From Streptomyces sp. NBC_01198 (GTDB lineage Bacteria > Actinomycetota > Actinomycetes > Streptomycetales > Streptomycetaceae), in contig NZ_CP108568.1 of the NCBI RefSeq assembly GCF_036010485.1, forward strand, positions 6,370,001-6,434,000: a DNA stretch of 64,000 nucleotides. Direction: 5' to 3'. Of the stretch, positions 26,383 to 35,205 are shown piece after piece (positions within the stretch are counted from its first letter, which is position 1; each line of letters starts with the position of its first letter). Made by a program: the position numbers and the translations under genes. Under the pieces are notes generated by a model. It had not been told where the DNA came from and did no database searches. It worked only from the letters and a program-made list of their open reading frames with translations.

Positions 26383-27537
26383 ATGCCGACCACCACGACC
26401 GACGACTCCGACCGCCCGCGCCGCGCCCTCGGCCGCGGCGCCGCCGCCTGGCAGGAACCGCCGTCCGGCGACACCGCGGCGGAGCCGGAGCCCGTTCCGG
26501 CGGCCGAAGGACCGGGGCACGTAACGGAACCGGCCGAAGGACCGGGGCACGTAACGGAACCGGCCGAAGGACCGGAGCTCGTAACGGAACCGGCCGAAGG
26601 ACCGGAGCTCGTACCGGAACCGGACGCCGGACCTGCGGGCGTCCCCCCGGCCGCGCCGCCCGCCGCGGCCGTGGGCCGGCAGGACGGGGCGCCGGCCGAG
26701 GAGGAGGCAGGCGACGGGCGGTTCACCGTACGGCTGGCGAACTTCGAGGGCCCCTTCGACCTGCTGCTGCAGCTGATCTCCAAGCACAAGCTGGACGTCA
26801 CCGAGGTCGCGCTGTCCAAGGTCACCAACGAGTTCATGGCCCACCTGCGGGCCATGGGGCCGGACTGGGACCTCGACCAGACCACCGAGTTCCTGGTGGT
26901 CGCCGCCACCCTGCTCGACCTCAAGGCCGCCCGGCTGCTGCCCGCCGCCGAGGTCGAGGACGAGGCGGACCTCGCGCTGCTCGAAGCCCGCGACCTGCTC
27001 TTCGCCCGGCTGCTGCAGTACCGCGCCTACAAGCAGATCGCGGCGATCTTCGCCGACCGGCTGGAGCAGGAGGCGCTGCGCCACCCCCGTACGGTGGGCC
27101 TGGAACCGCAGCACGCGGAACTGCTGCCCGAGGTCGTGCTGAGCATCGGCCCCGAGCGCTTCGCGCAGCTCGCGGTCAAGGCGATGCAGCCCAGGCCGCG
27201 GCCCCAGGTGTACGTGGACCACATCCACGCCCCCCTGGTCAGCGTGCGCGAGCAGGCTGAGCACGTGATCGCGCTGCTGCGGGAGCGGGGCGCGGCCAGC
27301 TTCGGCGACCTCACCGCGGACGCGCCCGACACGCTCACGGTGGTGGCACGCTTCCTGGCGCTGCTCGAGCTGTACCGGGAGAAGGCGGTCGCACTGGACC
27401 AGGAGGAGGCGCTGGGCGAGCTCCAGGTCCGCTGGACCGGCGGCGAGCAGCCGGTGGACGCCCCGCTGGTGACCGACGAATTCGACCAGGAGGCCGCGGC
27501 CAAGCCCGCCCAGGGCCGGAACGGAGAACAACGATGA
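26383..27537 (+). CDS. scpA: Segregation and condensation protein A (kleisin)
   Basis: A 384-residue ScpA, the kleisin subunit that bridges the SMC dimer. The conserved domain starts at about residue 112 with FTVRLANFEGPFDLLLQLIS and KHKLDVTEVALSKVTNEFMA, the SMC neck-binding helices. It ends with the winged-helix part FGDLTADAPDTLTVVARFLA and LLELYREKAVALDQEE. The first 110 residues are an Ala/Pro/Glu-rich extension containing four 10-residue repeats (see the repeat entry). ATG 26383 has no strong ribosome-binding site. The stop overlaps the scpB start by 4 nt (ATGA). Confidence 0.94.
   Translation: MPTTTTDDSDRPRRALGRGAAAWQEPPSGDTAAEPEPVPAAEGPGHVTEPAEGPGHVTEPAEGPELVTEPAEGPELVPEPDAGPAGVPPAAPPAAAVGRQDGAPAEEEAGDGRFTVRLANFEGPFDLLLQLISKHKLDVTEVALSKVTNEFMAHLRAMGPDWDLDQTTEFLVVAATLLDLKAARLLPAAEVEDEADLALLEARDLLFARLLQYRAYKQIAAIFADRLEQEALRHPRTVGLEPQHAELLPEVVLSIGPERFAQLAVKAMQPRPRPQVYVDHIHAPLVSVREQAEHVIALLRERGAASFGDLTADAPDTLTVVARFLALLELYREKAVALDQEEALGELQVRWTGGEQPVDAPLVTDEFDQEAAAKPAQGRNGEQR
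26501..26620 (+). repeat. Four 30-bp tandem repeats in the scpA N-terminal extension
   Basis: The unit CGGCCGAAGGACCGG plus the next 15 bp recurs at 26501, 26531, 26561 and 26591. Copies 1-2 carry GGGGCAC and copies 3-4 GGAGCTC in the variable part; the last copy has a GTACC variant. It encodes PAEGPGHVTE / PAEGPELVTE units and stays in frame, so copy-number change would only alter linker length. Confidence 0.92.
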
Positions 27538-28226
27538 CCGACGTGGCGGATCTCACCGCCGGACTCGAACTGCCCGAACAGCAGTCCCCGCCGACCGGCC
27601 TGCTCGACGCGGCCACCGCCGGGCTGGAGCTGAAGCCGGCACTCGAAGCGGTGCTGATGGTGGTGGACGAACCCGCCACCGAGGAGCAGCTCGCGAAGGT
27701 GCTCGAACGCCCCCGGCGGGCCGTGGGCAAGGCGCTGCGCGAGCTGTCCGACGACTACACCCGCGAGGGCAGGGGCTTCGACCTGCGGCTCGTGGCCGGC
27801 GGCTGGCGTTTCTACACCCGGCCCGACCTCGCGCCCGCGGTGGAGAAGTTCGTCCTGGACGGCCAGCACGCGCGCCTGACCCAGGCCGCGCTGGAGACGC
27901 TCGCGGTGGTCGCCTACCGGCAGCCGGTCAGCCGCTCGCGCGTCTCGGCGGTGCGCGGGGTCAACTGCGACGGCGTCATGCGGACGCTGCTGCAACGGGG
28001 TCTGGTGGTCGAAGGTGGGACGGAACCCGAGACAGGTGCGATCCTGTACAGGACGACGAACTACTTCCTGGAACGCATGGGCCTGCGCAGCCTCGACGAG
28101 CTGCCCGAGCTCGCCCCGTTCCTGCCGGAGGCGGACGCGGTCGAGGCGGAGTCCCAGGAGGGACTGCCGTCGTTCGATCCGGATGCGCCGGACGAGCCAT
28201 CGACCATTGCGAATACGGAAACTTGA
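27534..28226 (+). CDS. scpB: Segregation and condensation protein B
   Basis: A 230-residue ScpB with two winged-helix domains that binds the ScpA linker in the SMC condensin complex. Characteristic stretches are LKPALEAVLMVVDEPATEEQ, GRGFDLRLVAGGWRFYTRPD, LDGQHARLTQAALETLAVVA and YRQPVSRSRVSAVRGVNCDG, followed by MRTLLQRGLVVE. It is translationally coupled to scpA by an ATGA overlap, and its TGA overlaps the next ATG by 1 nt. Confidence 0.96.
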   Translation: MTDVADLTAGLELPEQQSPPTGLLDAATAGLELKPALEAVLMVVDEPATEEQLAKVLERPRRAVGKALRELSDDYTREGRGFDLRLVAGGWRFYTRPDLAPAVEKFVLDGQHARLTQAALETLAVVAYRQPVSRSRVSAVRGVNCDGVMRTLLQRGLVVEGGTEPETGAILYRTTNYFLERMGLRSLDELPELAPFLPEADAVEAESQEGLPSFDPDAPDEPSTIANTET

Positions 28227-29401
28227 TGCGAAGCAGCGACAGGAACAGCGGCGGCGACCGTAACTCCAGGGGCGACGGGGGCACCCCCCGGCGTGGCTCC
28301 GGGGGAGACCGGCGCGGGAGCGGCGCCCCGGACCGCAGAGGCGCGGGCTCCGGCCGTGGCGCCGGGTCCGGCGGGCGCGGCGGCGACGCGCCCCGGCGCG
28401 GGGACGCGCCAGGGCGGGCCGACGGCCCCCCGCAGCGCCCCGCCAAGCCGCGCCCCGAGGAGCGCCGCTACGACGTCGGCAGCACCGGCCAGTCCGGCGC
28501 CAACAAGCCCGGCGGCATGCCCCGCACCAAGCCCGGCAGCAACAAGCCGACCGGCAACCGCGGCCGCGGCCCGGCCCCGGCCAGGCCGCGCGAGCTGGAC
28601 GCGCAGATCGAGGAGCGCAACCGGGAGCGGCACAGCAAGCCCAAGCTGAACCTGCCCAAGACCTTCCCCGGCGCCGAGCAGGAGGGCGAGCGGCTGCAGA
28701 AGGTTCTCGCGCGGGCCGGCATGGGCTCCCGGCGGGCCTGCGAGGAACTGATCGAGCAGCACCGCGTGGAGGTCAACGGGCGGATCGTCACCGAGCAGGG
28801 GCTGCGGGTCGACACCGAGCACGACGAGGTGAAGGTCGACGGGCTGACCGTGGCCACCCAGTCGTATCTGTTCTTCGCCCTGAACAAACCCGCCGGGGTC
28901 GTCTCCACCATGGAGGACCCCGACGGGCGGCAGTGCCTCGGCGACTACGTCACCAACCGGGAGACCCGGCTCTTCCACGTCGGCCGGCTCGACACCGAGA
29001 CCGAGGGCCTGATCCTGCTCACCAACCACGGCGAGCTGGCCCACCGGCTGACCCACCCGCGCTACGGCGTGCAGAAGACCTACCTCGCCGCGATCCAGGG
29101 CCCGCTGCCCCGCGACCTGGGCAAGCAGCTCAAGAGCGGCATCGAGCTGGAGGACGGCTGGGCGCGCGCCGACCACTTCAGGATCGTGCAGAACACCGGG
29201 AAGAACTACCTGGTCGAGGTCACCCTGCACGAGGGCCGCAAGCACATCGTGCGGCGGATGCTCGCCGAGGCGGGCTTCCCGGTCGACAAGCTGGTCCGCA
29301 CCAGCTTCGGCCCGATCCCGCTGGGCGACCAGAAGTCCGGGTGGCTGCGCCGGCTGACCAACACCGAGGTCGGCATGCTGATGCACGAGGTCGATCTGTA
29401 G
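28226..29401 (+). CDS. rRNA pseudouridine synthase (RsuA/RluB/RluE/RluF family)
   Basis: A 391-residue pseudouridine synthase. The first about 150 residues are an Arg/Gly/Ser-rich disordered extension (MRSSDRNSGGDRNSRGDGG). The S4 domain follows, LQKVLARAGMGSRRACEELI near 155-175, and then the catalytic domain with GRLDTETEGLILLTNHGEL, where the Asp of RLD is the nucleophile, and GRKHIVRRMLAEAGFPVDKL. RluB modifies 23S rRNA helix 80/89 uridines in other bacteria, but the exact target here is not certain. The ATG overlaps the scpB stop (TGATG). The RGG-like extension probably adds RNA affinity. Confidence 0.93.
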   Translation: MRSSDRNSGGDRNSRGDGGTPRRGSGGDRRGSGAPDRRGAGSGRGAGSGGRGGDAPRRGDAPGRADGPPQRPAKPRPEERRYDVGSTGQSGANKPGGMPRTKPGSNKPTGNRGRGPAPARPRELDAQIEERNRERHSKPKLNLPKTFPGAEQEGERLQKVLARAGMGSRRACEELIEQHRVEVNGRIVTEQGLRVDTEHDEVKVDGLTVATQSYLFFALNKPAGVVSTMEDPDGRQCLGDYVTNRETRLFHVGRLDTETEGLILLTNHGELAHRLTHPRYGVQKTYLAAIQGPLPRDLGKQLKSGIELEDGWARADHFRIVQNTGKNYLVEVTLHEGRKHIVRRMLAEAGFPVDKLVRTSFGPIPLGDQKSGWLRRLTNTEVGMLMHEVDL

Positions 29402-29442
29402 GCCGGCCCCGCGGGAGCCGGGGCGCCGGGGAGGCCGGGAGG

Positions 29443-30171
29443 TCAGCCAGGTAAGCCGCCGCCGGCGGACGCCGGGAGCGCGGCGGCCGCCGACGCCCGG
29501 CGGACGCGGACCAGGAAGTCCTCCACCCTGGCCCGGTCCGGCTCCGCGGGCAGCGGGGTCGCCGCCGCGGCCGCGTCTGCCTCGTCGTACAAGGCGCGCA
29601 TCCGGCCGCGCACCTCCTCCCAGCCCAGCTCACCCCGCCGCACCGCGAGCAGCGTCTCCCGCTGGTCGCCGACGTCGATGGTGAGGGTGCCGGTACGCAG
29701 CAGGTCGCGGCAGCTGGCCAGCAGCCGCAGCAGGTGCATGGCGTGCTTCCAGCGCGGCTCGCCCTGGGTGCGGATGTCCGCCTCCAGGCGGCCCAGCTGC
29801 TGCTGGGCGTAGCCGCGGAAGCTCGCCTCGACCCGGCGGGACAGGAAGGCGTCCCGCAGGTCGAGCAGCTCGCGCCCGGTGGCGTCCAGCCGCTCGACCA
29901 GCGGGGAGTGCAGGCACTCGAGCACGTTGGGGTTGCCGCGCAGCGCCAGCGCGCAGAAGCGCTCGATCTCCCAGGAGAACTCCTCGTCGCGCGGTCCGCT
30001 GACATGCGTCGGGGGCTTGTCGAACCGCCAGAACAGCGGTGCCGGAGCCACGAACACCCCGCGCCGGTCGATGTCGCTCTTCCCGGTGGCGAGACCGAAC
30101 GCGCGCGAGCCCATGACACACGCGTAGACCGTGTGCTCGCGGACCAGAACGTGCCCCAGAGATTCACGCAT
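29443..30171 (-). CDS. Nucleotidyltransferase domain protein (DNA polymerase beta superfamily)
   Basis: A 242-residue predicted nucleotidyltransferase. The minimal active site is GSRAFGLATGKSDIDRRGVF, with Gly21-Ser22 and the metal-binding pair Asp33/Asp35. It then continues through a helical C-terminal half (HAMHLLRLLASCRDLLRTGT). Related proteins are annotated as YcgL-like predicted nucleotidyltransferases of unknown substrate. ATG 30171 was chosen; the frame continues upstream but loses family-like sequence. It is divergent from tyrA with a 216-bp gap, where I see no clear operator. Confidence 0.85.
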   Translation of the reverse strand: MRESLGHVLVREHTVYACVMGSRAFGLATGKSDIDRRGVFVAPAPLFWRFDKPPTHVSGPRDEEFSWEIERFCALALRGNPNVLECLHSPLVERLDATGRELLDLRDAFLSRRVEASFRGYAQQQLGRLEADIRTQGEPRWKHAMHLLRLLASCRDLLRTGTLTIDVGDQRETLLAVRRGELGWEEVRGRMRALYDEADAAAAATPLPAEPDRARVEDFLVRVRRASAAAALPASAGGGLPG

Positions 30172-30387
30172 GGTGGCGATTATCGCCACGGTGTCCGCCC
30201 GCCCGCCGGAGATTTGCTGCTTCGGACGGTGACCAGGGGGTTTACGGTGAGTACGGGACACCTGGGACCGGCCGGCGCCCGGCCCGTCTCGCGGTACGGT
30301 CCCGGCTCTCACCCCGGGCCGCCGCTGGCTACGCTCGTCGGCGAGGCCTCGGCCGTACGCACCCCCCTCCGGCAAGGACACCGCCAC

Positions 30388-31473
30388 GTGAGAACCGCAC
30401 TCGTCATCGGCGCAGGACTCGTCGGTACGTCGGCCGCGCTCGCGCTGACCGCCAGCGGGGTCGACGTCCGGCTCAGCGACCGTGACGACTCCGCCGCCAG
30501 GACCGCGGCCGCGCTCGGCGCGGGCAGCGCGGCCCCGCCGGACGACACCGTCGACCTGGTGATCGTCGCCGTGCCCCCGGCGCATGTCGCGGCCACCCTC
30601 GCCGACGCGATGACCCGCGGCCTGGGCCGCGGCTACCTGGACGTGGCCAGCGTCAAGGGCGGTCCGCGCCGCGAGCTCGAAGCCCTCGGCTGCGACCTGT
30701 CGGCGTACATCGGCACGCACCCGATGGCGGGCCGCGAGCGCTCGGGGCCGCTGGCCGCCACCGAGGACCTCTTCGACGGCCGCCCCTGGGTGCTCACCCC
30801 CAGCCCCGCCACCGACACCGACGTGCTCAACCTCGCGCTGGAGCTGGTCGCGCTGTGCGGGGCCGTCCCGGTCGTCATGGACACCGACGCCCACGACCGG
30901 GCCGTCGCCCTGGTCTCCCACACCCCGCAGCTGATCTCCAGCATGGTCGCCGCCCGGCTCGAACACGCCGACGACAGCGCGGTGCGCCTGTGCGGGCAGG
31001 GCATCCTCGACGTGACCCGGATCGCCGGGTCCGAGCCCGCGATGTGGATGGACATCCTCGCCGCGAACCCGGGACCGGTCGCCGACGTCCTGGCCGACCT
31101 CGCCGCCGACCTCGGCAGCACCGTCGAGGCGCTGCGGGCCCTGCAGAGCGCCGACGACGCGAAGCGGCGCGGGGGCGCCGCCGCGGTCGAGGACGTCCTG
31201 GTCCGCGGCAGGGCCGGGCGCGCCAAGGTCCCCGGCAAGCACGGGGCCGCCCCCAAGGCGTACGAGGTCGTCGCGGTGCTCATCGGCGACCAGCCCGGCG
31301 AGCTGGCCAGGCTCTTCGCCGACGCGGGCGCCGCCGGGGTGAACATCGAGGACGTGCGGATCGAGCACAGCACCGCCCAGCAGGCGGGTCTGGTCCATCT
31401 CTTCGTCGAGCCGCGCTCGGCCCACACGCTTGCTGCCGCACTGCGCGACCGCGCGTGGTCCCTGCGGCCCTGA
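30388..31473 (+). CDS. tyrA: Prephenate dehydrogenase (with ACT domain)
   Basis: A 361-residue TyrA that converts prephenate to 4-hydroxyphenylpyruvate with NAD(P)+, the tyrosine branch of aromatic synthesis. The Rossmann start is RTALVIGAGLVGTSAALAL. The active-site region is YIGTHPMAGRERSGP, with the catalytic His in THPMAG, and SHTPQLISSMVAARLEH is the helical dimerisation part. A C-terminal ACT domain (YEVVAVLIGDQPGELARLFA then GVNIEDVRIEHS) suggests feedback control by tyrosine. Start GTG 30388 with AAGGA 9 nt upstream. It heads a tyrA-cmk-plsC-der run. Confidence 0.95.
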   Translation: MRTALVIGAGLVGTSAALALTASGVDVRLSDRDDSAARTAAALGAGSAAPPDDTVDLVIVAVPPAHVAATLADAMTRGLGRGYLDVASVKGGPRRELEALGCDLSAYIGTHPMAGRERSGPLAATEDLFDGRPWVLTPSPATDTDVLNLALELVALCGAVPVVMDTDAHDRAVALVSHTPQLISSMVAARLEHADDSAVRLCGQGILDVTRIAGSEPAMWMDILAANPGPVADVLADLAADLGSTVEALRALQSADDAKRRGGAAAVEDVLVRGRAGRAKVPGKHGAAPKAYEVVAVLIGDQPGELARLFADAGAAGVNIEDVRIEHSTAQQAGLVHLFVEPRSAHTLAAALRDRAWSLRP

Positions 31474-31589
31474 CCCCCGGGAGCCGGGCGGGGGTCGGAG
31501 GGCGGGGGGACCGGGGGGACCCGATTGGCCGGTAATCTAGGTGGAATGGCCCGGCGCCCAGCCGGGTGGCACGAGGAAGGCCTTCCGCT

Positions 31590-32270
31590 GTGGACAACCC
31601 GGTGATCGTCGCCATCGACGGCCCCTCCGGCACAGGCAAGTCCAGCACTTCCAAGGCGGTCGCCGCCAAGCTCGGGCTCAGCTATCTGGACACCGGAGCC
31701 CAGTACCGGGCCATCACCTGGTGGATGCTGACCAACGGCATCGACGTCGACGACCCGGTCGCCGTCGCGGACACCGCCGGCAAGCCGGCCGTCGTCTCCG
31801 GCACCGACCCCCTCGACCCGCAGATCAGCGTCGACGGTGTCGACGTGACCGCCCCGATCCGCTCCCAGCAGGTCACCGCGGCCGTCAGCGCGGTCAGCGC
31901 GGTGCCCGAGGTGCGGGCCCGGATGGTGGAGTTCCAGCGTGCCGCGGCCGCCTCCGCGACGGCCGGCATAGTGGTCGAGGGCCGCGACATCGGCACCACC
32001 GTGCTGCCCGACGCGACAGTGAAGATCTTCCTCACCGCCTCCGCCGAGGTCCGCGCCGCCCGCCGCAGCACCGAGCTCAAGGGCGCGGTGAGCCTGGCCG
32101 CCACCCAGGAGGCGCTGACCAGGCGGGACGCCGCCGACGCCGGCCGCAAGACCTCGCCGCTCGCCAAGGCCGCCGACGCCATCGAGGTCGACACCTCGGA
32201 CCTGACCCTCGACCAGGTGGTGGACCGTGTCGTCGCCCTGGTCGAGGAGAAGCGGGCGACCGTCAGGTGA
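31590..32270 (+). CDS. cmk: Cytidylate kinase
   Basis: A 226-residue (d)CMP kinase. The P-loop is AIDGPSGTGKSSTSKAVA, with GPSGTGKSS at residues 11-19. YLDTGAQYRAITW is the NMP-binding segment, and VVEGRDIGTTVLPDATVKIF plus RRSTELKG complete the fold. Start GTG 31590 follows GAGGAAGG at 9 nt. The stop overlaps the acyltransferase start by 4 nt (GTGA). The cmk-der neighbourhood is a conserved actinobacterial arrangement. Confidence 0.96.
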   Translation: MDNPVIVAIDGPSGTGKSSTSKAVAAKLGLSYLDTGAQYRAITWWMLTNGIDVDDPVAVADTAGKPAVVSGTDPLDPQISVDGVDVTAPIRSQQVTAAVSAVSAVPEVRARMVEFQRAAAASATAGIVVEGRDIGTTVLPDATVKIFLTASAEVRAARRSTELKGAVSLAATQEALTRRDAADAGRKTSPLAKAADAIEVDTSDLTLDQVVDRVVALVEEKRATVR

Positions 32271-32935
32271 CCACCCAGCACCACCAGGACACCGCCGCAC
32301 TGCCCAGCCCGCGCGGCGCCGCCGTGGCCCGCGGCATCGGCATCGGCCTGATGAACGGCCTGTGGCGCCCCCGGGTGCTCGGCGCCTGGCGGATCCCGGC
32401 GCAGGGCCCGCTGATCCTGGCCGGCAACCACGCGCACAACATCGACGGTCCGATGCTGATCGGCACCTCGCCCCGCCCCCTGCACTTCCTGGTGAAGAAG
32501 GAGGCCTTCGTCGGGCCGCTCGACCCGTTCCTGCGGGCGATCGGGCAGATCGAGGTCGACCGGGCGAGCGCCGACCGCACCGCGATCGCCCGTGCGCTCG
32601 GGGTGCTCGAGCAGGGCGGTGTGCTCGGCATATTCCCCGAGGGCACCCGCGGCGGCGCGGAGTTCGCCGAGCTGCGCGCGGGACTGGCGTACTTCGCGCT
32701 GCGCTCGGGCGCGCCCATCGTGCCGGTCGCGGTGCTGGGCAGCGCACGCAGCGGCCGGATGGTGTCCGCACTGCCGCCGCTGCGCAGCAGGATCGATGTC
32801 GTCTACGGTGAGCCCTTCGCCGCGGGCGACGGCAGCGGGCGGCGCACCCGTACCGCGCTGGACGCCGCGACCCTGCGCATCCAGGACCGGCTGACCGCAC
32901 ACATGGGCGAGGCCCGGCGGACCACCGGCCGCTGA
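32267..32935 (+). CDS. 1-acyl-sn-glycerol-3-phosphate acyltransferase family protein
   Basis: A 222-residue PlsC-type acyltransferase that adds an acyl chain to lysophosphatidic acid or a related acceptor at the membrane. The catalytic NHAHNIDGPM carries the H-x4-D motif. FPEGTRGGAEFAELRAGLAY contains the conserved EGT substrate-binding motif, and GAPIVPVAVLGSARSG the last block. The N-terminal segment GIGLMNGLWRPRVLGAWRIP is the hydrophobic membrane-binding part. It starts with GTG overlapping the cmk stop by 4 nt. The acceptor cannot be told from the sequence. Confidence 0.92.
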   Translation: MTTQHHQDTAALPSPRGAAVARGIGIGLMNGLWRPRVLGAWRIPAQGPLILAGNHAHNIDGPMLIGTSPRPLHFLVKKEAFVGPLDPFLRAIGQIEVDRASADRTAIARALGVLEQGGVLGIFPEGTRGGAEFAELRAGLAYFALRSGAPIVPVAVLGSARSGRMVSALPPLRSRIDVVYGEPFAAGDGSGRRTRTALDAATLRIQDRLTAHMGEARRTTGR

Positions 32936-33009
32936 ACCACCGCCGCGGCACCGCACCGGCTCAGGCCACCCGGTGCCGCGCGCACCACTGTTGACCGACG
33001 GAGAGACCA

Positions 33010-34467
33010 ATGGACCAGCACGACCAGCACGGCGAGACCGGCGCGCTCGGCGACGCCGAATACGCCGAGTTCATGGAGCTCGCCGCCGACGAGGGCTTCG
33101 ACCTCGAAGAGGTGGCCGACGACCTCGCCGAGGCGGGCCACGGCCCGCTGCCGGTGCTGGCCGTCGTCGGCCGCCCGAACGTCGGCAAGTCGACCCTGGT
33201 CAACCGGATCATCGGCCGCCGCGAGGCAGTGGTCGAGGACAAGCCGGGCGTCACCCGCGACCGCGTCACGTACGAGGCGAACTGGAACGGCCGCCGCTTC
33301 AAGATCGTCGACACCGGCGGCTGGGAGCAGGACGTGCTGGGCATCGACGCCTCCGTCGCCGCACAGGCCGAGTTCGCCATCGAGGCGGCGGACGCGGTGG
33401 TCTTCGTGGTCGACTCCACCGTCGGCGCCACCGACACCGACGAGGCCGTCGTCAAGCTGCTGCGCAGGGCCGGCAAGCCGGTCGTGCTGGCCGCCAACAA
33501 GGTCGACGGGCCCTCGGGCGAGGCCGACGCGGCCGCGCTGTGGAACCTGGGCCTCGGCGAGCCCTTCCCGGTCTCCTCGCTGCACGGCCGCGGCACCGGC
33601 GACCTGCTGGACGCGATCCTGGACGTGCTGCCCGAGGCGCCCGCGATGACGTTCGGCGACGTCGTCGGCGGCCCGCGCCGGATCGCGCTGATCGGCCGGC
33701 CCAACGTCGGCAAGTCGTCGATGCTGAACAAGATCGCCGGTGAGGACCGGGTCGTCGTCAACGAGATCGCGGGCACCACCCGCGACCCGGTCGACGAGCT
33801 GATCCAACTCGGCGGCATCACCTGGAAGTTCATCGACACCGCGGGCATCCGCCGCCGGGTCCACCTGACCGAGGGCGCCGACTACTACGCCTCGCTGCGT
33901 ACCGCCGCCGCCCTGGAGAAGGCCGAGGTCGCAGTCATCCTGGTCGACGTCTCCGAGACGCTCGCCGAGCAGGACACCCGGATCATCTCGATGGCCGTCG
34001 AGGCGGGCCGGGCGGTCGTCATCGCCTACAACAAGTGGGACCTGCTGGACGAGGAGCGCCGCTACTACCTGGAACGCGAGATCGAGCGCGACCTCGTCCA
34101 GGTGCAGTGGGCACCCCGGGTCAACGTCTCGGCCCGCACCGGGCGGCACATGGAGAGGCTGGTCCCCGCGATCGAGACCGCCCTGGCCGGCTGGGAGACC
34201 CGGGTGCCGACCGGCAGGCTCAACGCCTTCCTCGGCGAGATCGTCGCCTCCCACCCGCACCCCGTGCGCGGCGGCAAGCAGCCGCGCATCCTGTTCGGCA
34301 CCCAGGCGGGCACCAAGCCGCCGCGCTTCGTCCTCTTCGCCTCGGGCTTCCTGGAGGCGGGCTACCGGCGCTTCATCGAGCGCCGGCTGCGCGAGGAGTT
34401 CGGCTTCGCCGGCACGCCGATCCAGGTGTCGGTCCGGGTCCGCGAGAAGCGCGGCCGCAAGAAGTAG
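33010..34467 (+). CDS. der: Ribosome biogenesis GTPase Der (EngA)
   Basis: A 485-residue double-GTPase needed for 50S assembly. An acidic N-terminal extension of about 45 residues precedes the first G domain (GRPNVGKST at residues 54-62, [13 protein letters not shown]). The second G domain has [28 protein letters not shown] and NKWDLLDEE. The KH-like C-terminal domain ends [13 protein letters not shown] 33010 has GGAGAG 6 nt upstream. It is the last gene of the tyrA-cmk-plsC-der run, 74 bp after plsC. Confidence 0.97.
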   Translation: MDQHDQHGETGALGDAEYAEFMELAADEGFDLEEVADDLAEAGHGPLPVLAVVGRPNVGKSTLVNRIIGRREAVVEDKPGVTRDRVTYEANWNGRRFKIVDTGGWEQDVLGIDASVAAQAEFAIEAADAVVFVVDSTVGATDTDEAVVKLLRRAGKPVVLAANKVDGPSGEADAAALWNLGLGEPFPVSSLHGRGTGDLLDAILDVLPEAPAMTFGDVVGGPRRIALIGRPNVGKSSMLNKIAGEDRVVVNEIAGTTRDPVDELIQLGGITWKFIDTAGIRRRVHLTEGADYYASLRTAAALEKAEVAVILVDVSETLAEQDTRIISMAVEAGRAVVIAYNKWDLLDEERRYYLEREIERDLVQVQWAPRVNVSARTGRHMERLVPAIETALAGWETRVPTGRLNAFLGEIVASHPHPVRGGKQPRILFGTQAGTKPPRFVLFASGFLEAGYRRFIERRLREEFGFAGTPIQVSVRVREKRGRKK

Positions 34468-34492
34468 CCCTGCCGGGCCGGGCGGGCGGGGC

Positions 34493-34816
34493 TCAGAGCT
34501 CGTTCATCCGGTTGTCCGCCCGGCCCGGTGGGAGCGCCGCCGGGCCGTTCCCCCGGTGCCGGCCCGGCGAGGCCGGCGGGAAGTCCGGGTGCCAGGTGGA
34601 GAAACCGACGAACTGCAGCGACTCCTCGCCGGTGCGGTCGCCCGGCAGCGTACGGAAGAGCCGGCGGTACTCGCTGTACAGAGCGTCGTAGATCGGCGTG
34701 GCCGAGCCACCGCCCCCGGACGCGTCCTGCGCGCTGCGCATCGGCGGGATGTACCGCTGGAAGGGGGACCGGGAGGAGGCGTCAAAGGTCTGCACGTATC
34801 TGCCAACGACCGGCAT
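34493..34816 (-). CDS. Small conserved hypothetical protein
   Basis: A 107-residue basic protein convergent with der (25-bp gap). The ordered part is MPVVGRYVQTFDASSRSPFQ, RYIPPMRSAQDA and IYDALYSEYRRLFRTLPGDR followed by TGEESLQFVGF. The C-terminus is Pro/Arg/Gly-rich. No transmembrane helix or known motif is visible. Aromatic-rich coding with normal codon use and its position next to der support a real gene. No function is proposed. Confidence 0.72.
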   Translation of the reverse strand: MPVVGRYVQTFDASSRSPFQRYIPPMRSAQDASGGGGSATPIYDALYSEYRRLFRTLPGDRTGEESLQFVGFSTWHPDFPPASPGRHRGNGPAALPPGRADNRMNEL

Positions 34817-35205
34817 TCCCCCAGGATGCGGGCCGCCCGGCTGAACTTCCCCCCCCCGGTCGGCGCCCCCCTCTGCGCCCGGGCGGCGCCCGACAGGGGC
34901 GCGTGGGGGTGCCCCCAGGCGAAGCGCTGGGGGAGAACTGCGCGCCCAGCCACGACGCGCCGTCGCGTGTGAAGGCTCCGCATGTGGAACTCACCCAGGG
35001 GCGCGGGGAACTGCGCGCCCTGCCCCCCGCCGGGCCGCGGGTCGTCACCGCCCCGAAGGGGCTGTTGCCGTCGTTGCCGGACCACCGGCCGGTGGTGCGC
35101 TGGTCCCTTGCGAAGGGGAGCCGCCCGCCCACCGCGGCCCGCGGAAGCGCGCCCCCTGCGGAAGGGGGAGCGCACGGCCCCCGTGCCCAGGGGAAGGGGT
35201 TCCGG
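34817..35205. repeat. Intergenic region with two copies of the GAACTGCGCG repeat
   Basis: This 389-bp gap carries GGGAGAACTGCGCGCCCAGC (from 34930, continuing CACGACGCGCC) and CAGGGGCGCGGGGAACTGCG (from 34996), both in the plus orientation and both members of the repeat family seen at 6328 and 15939. Other GC-rich direct repeats surround them. No gene with convincing composition is visible. Confidence 0.75.
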
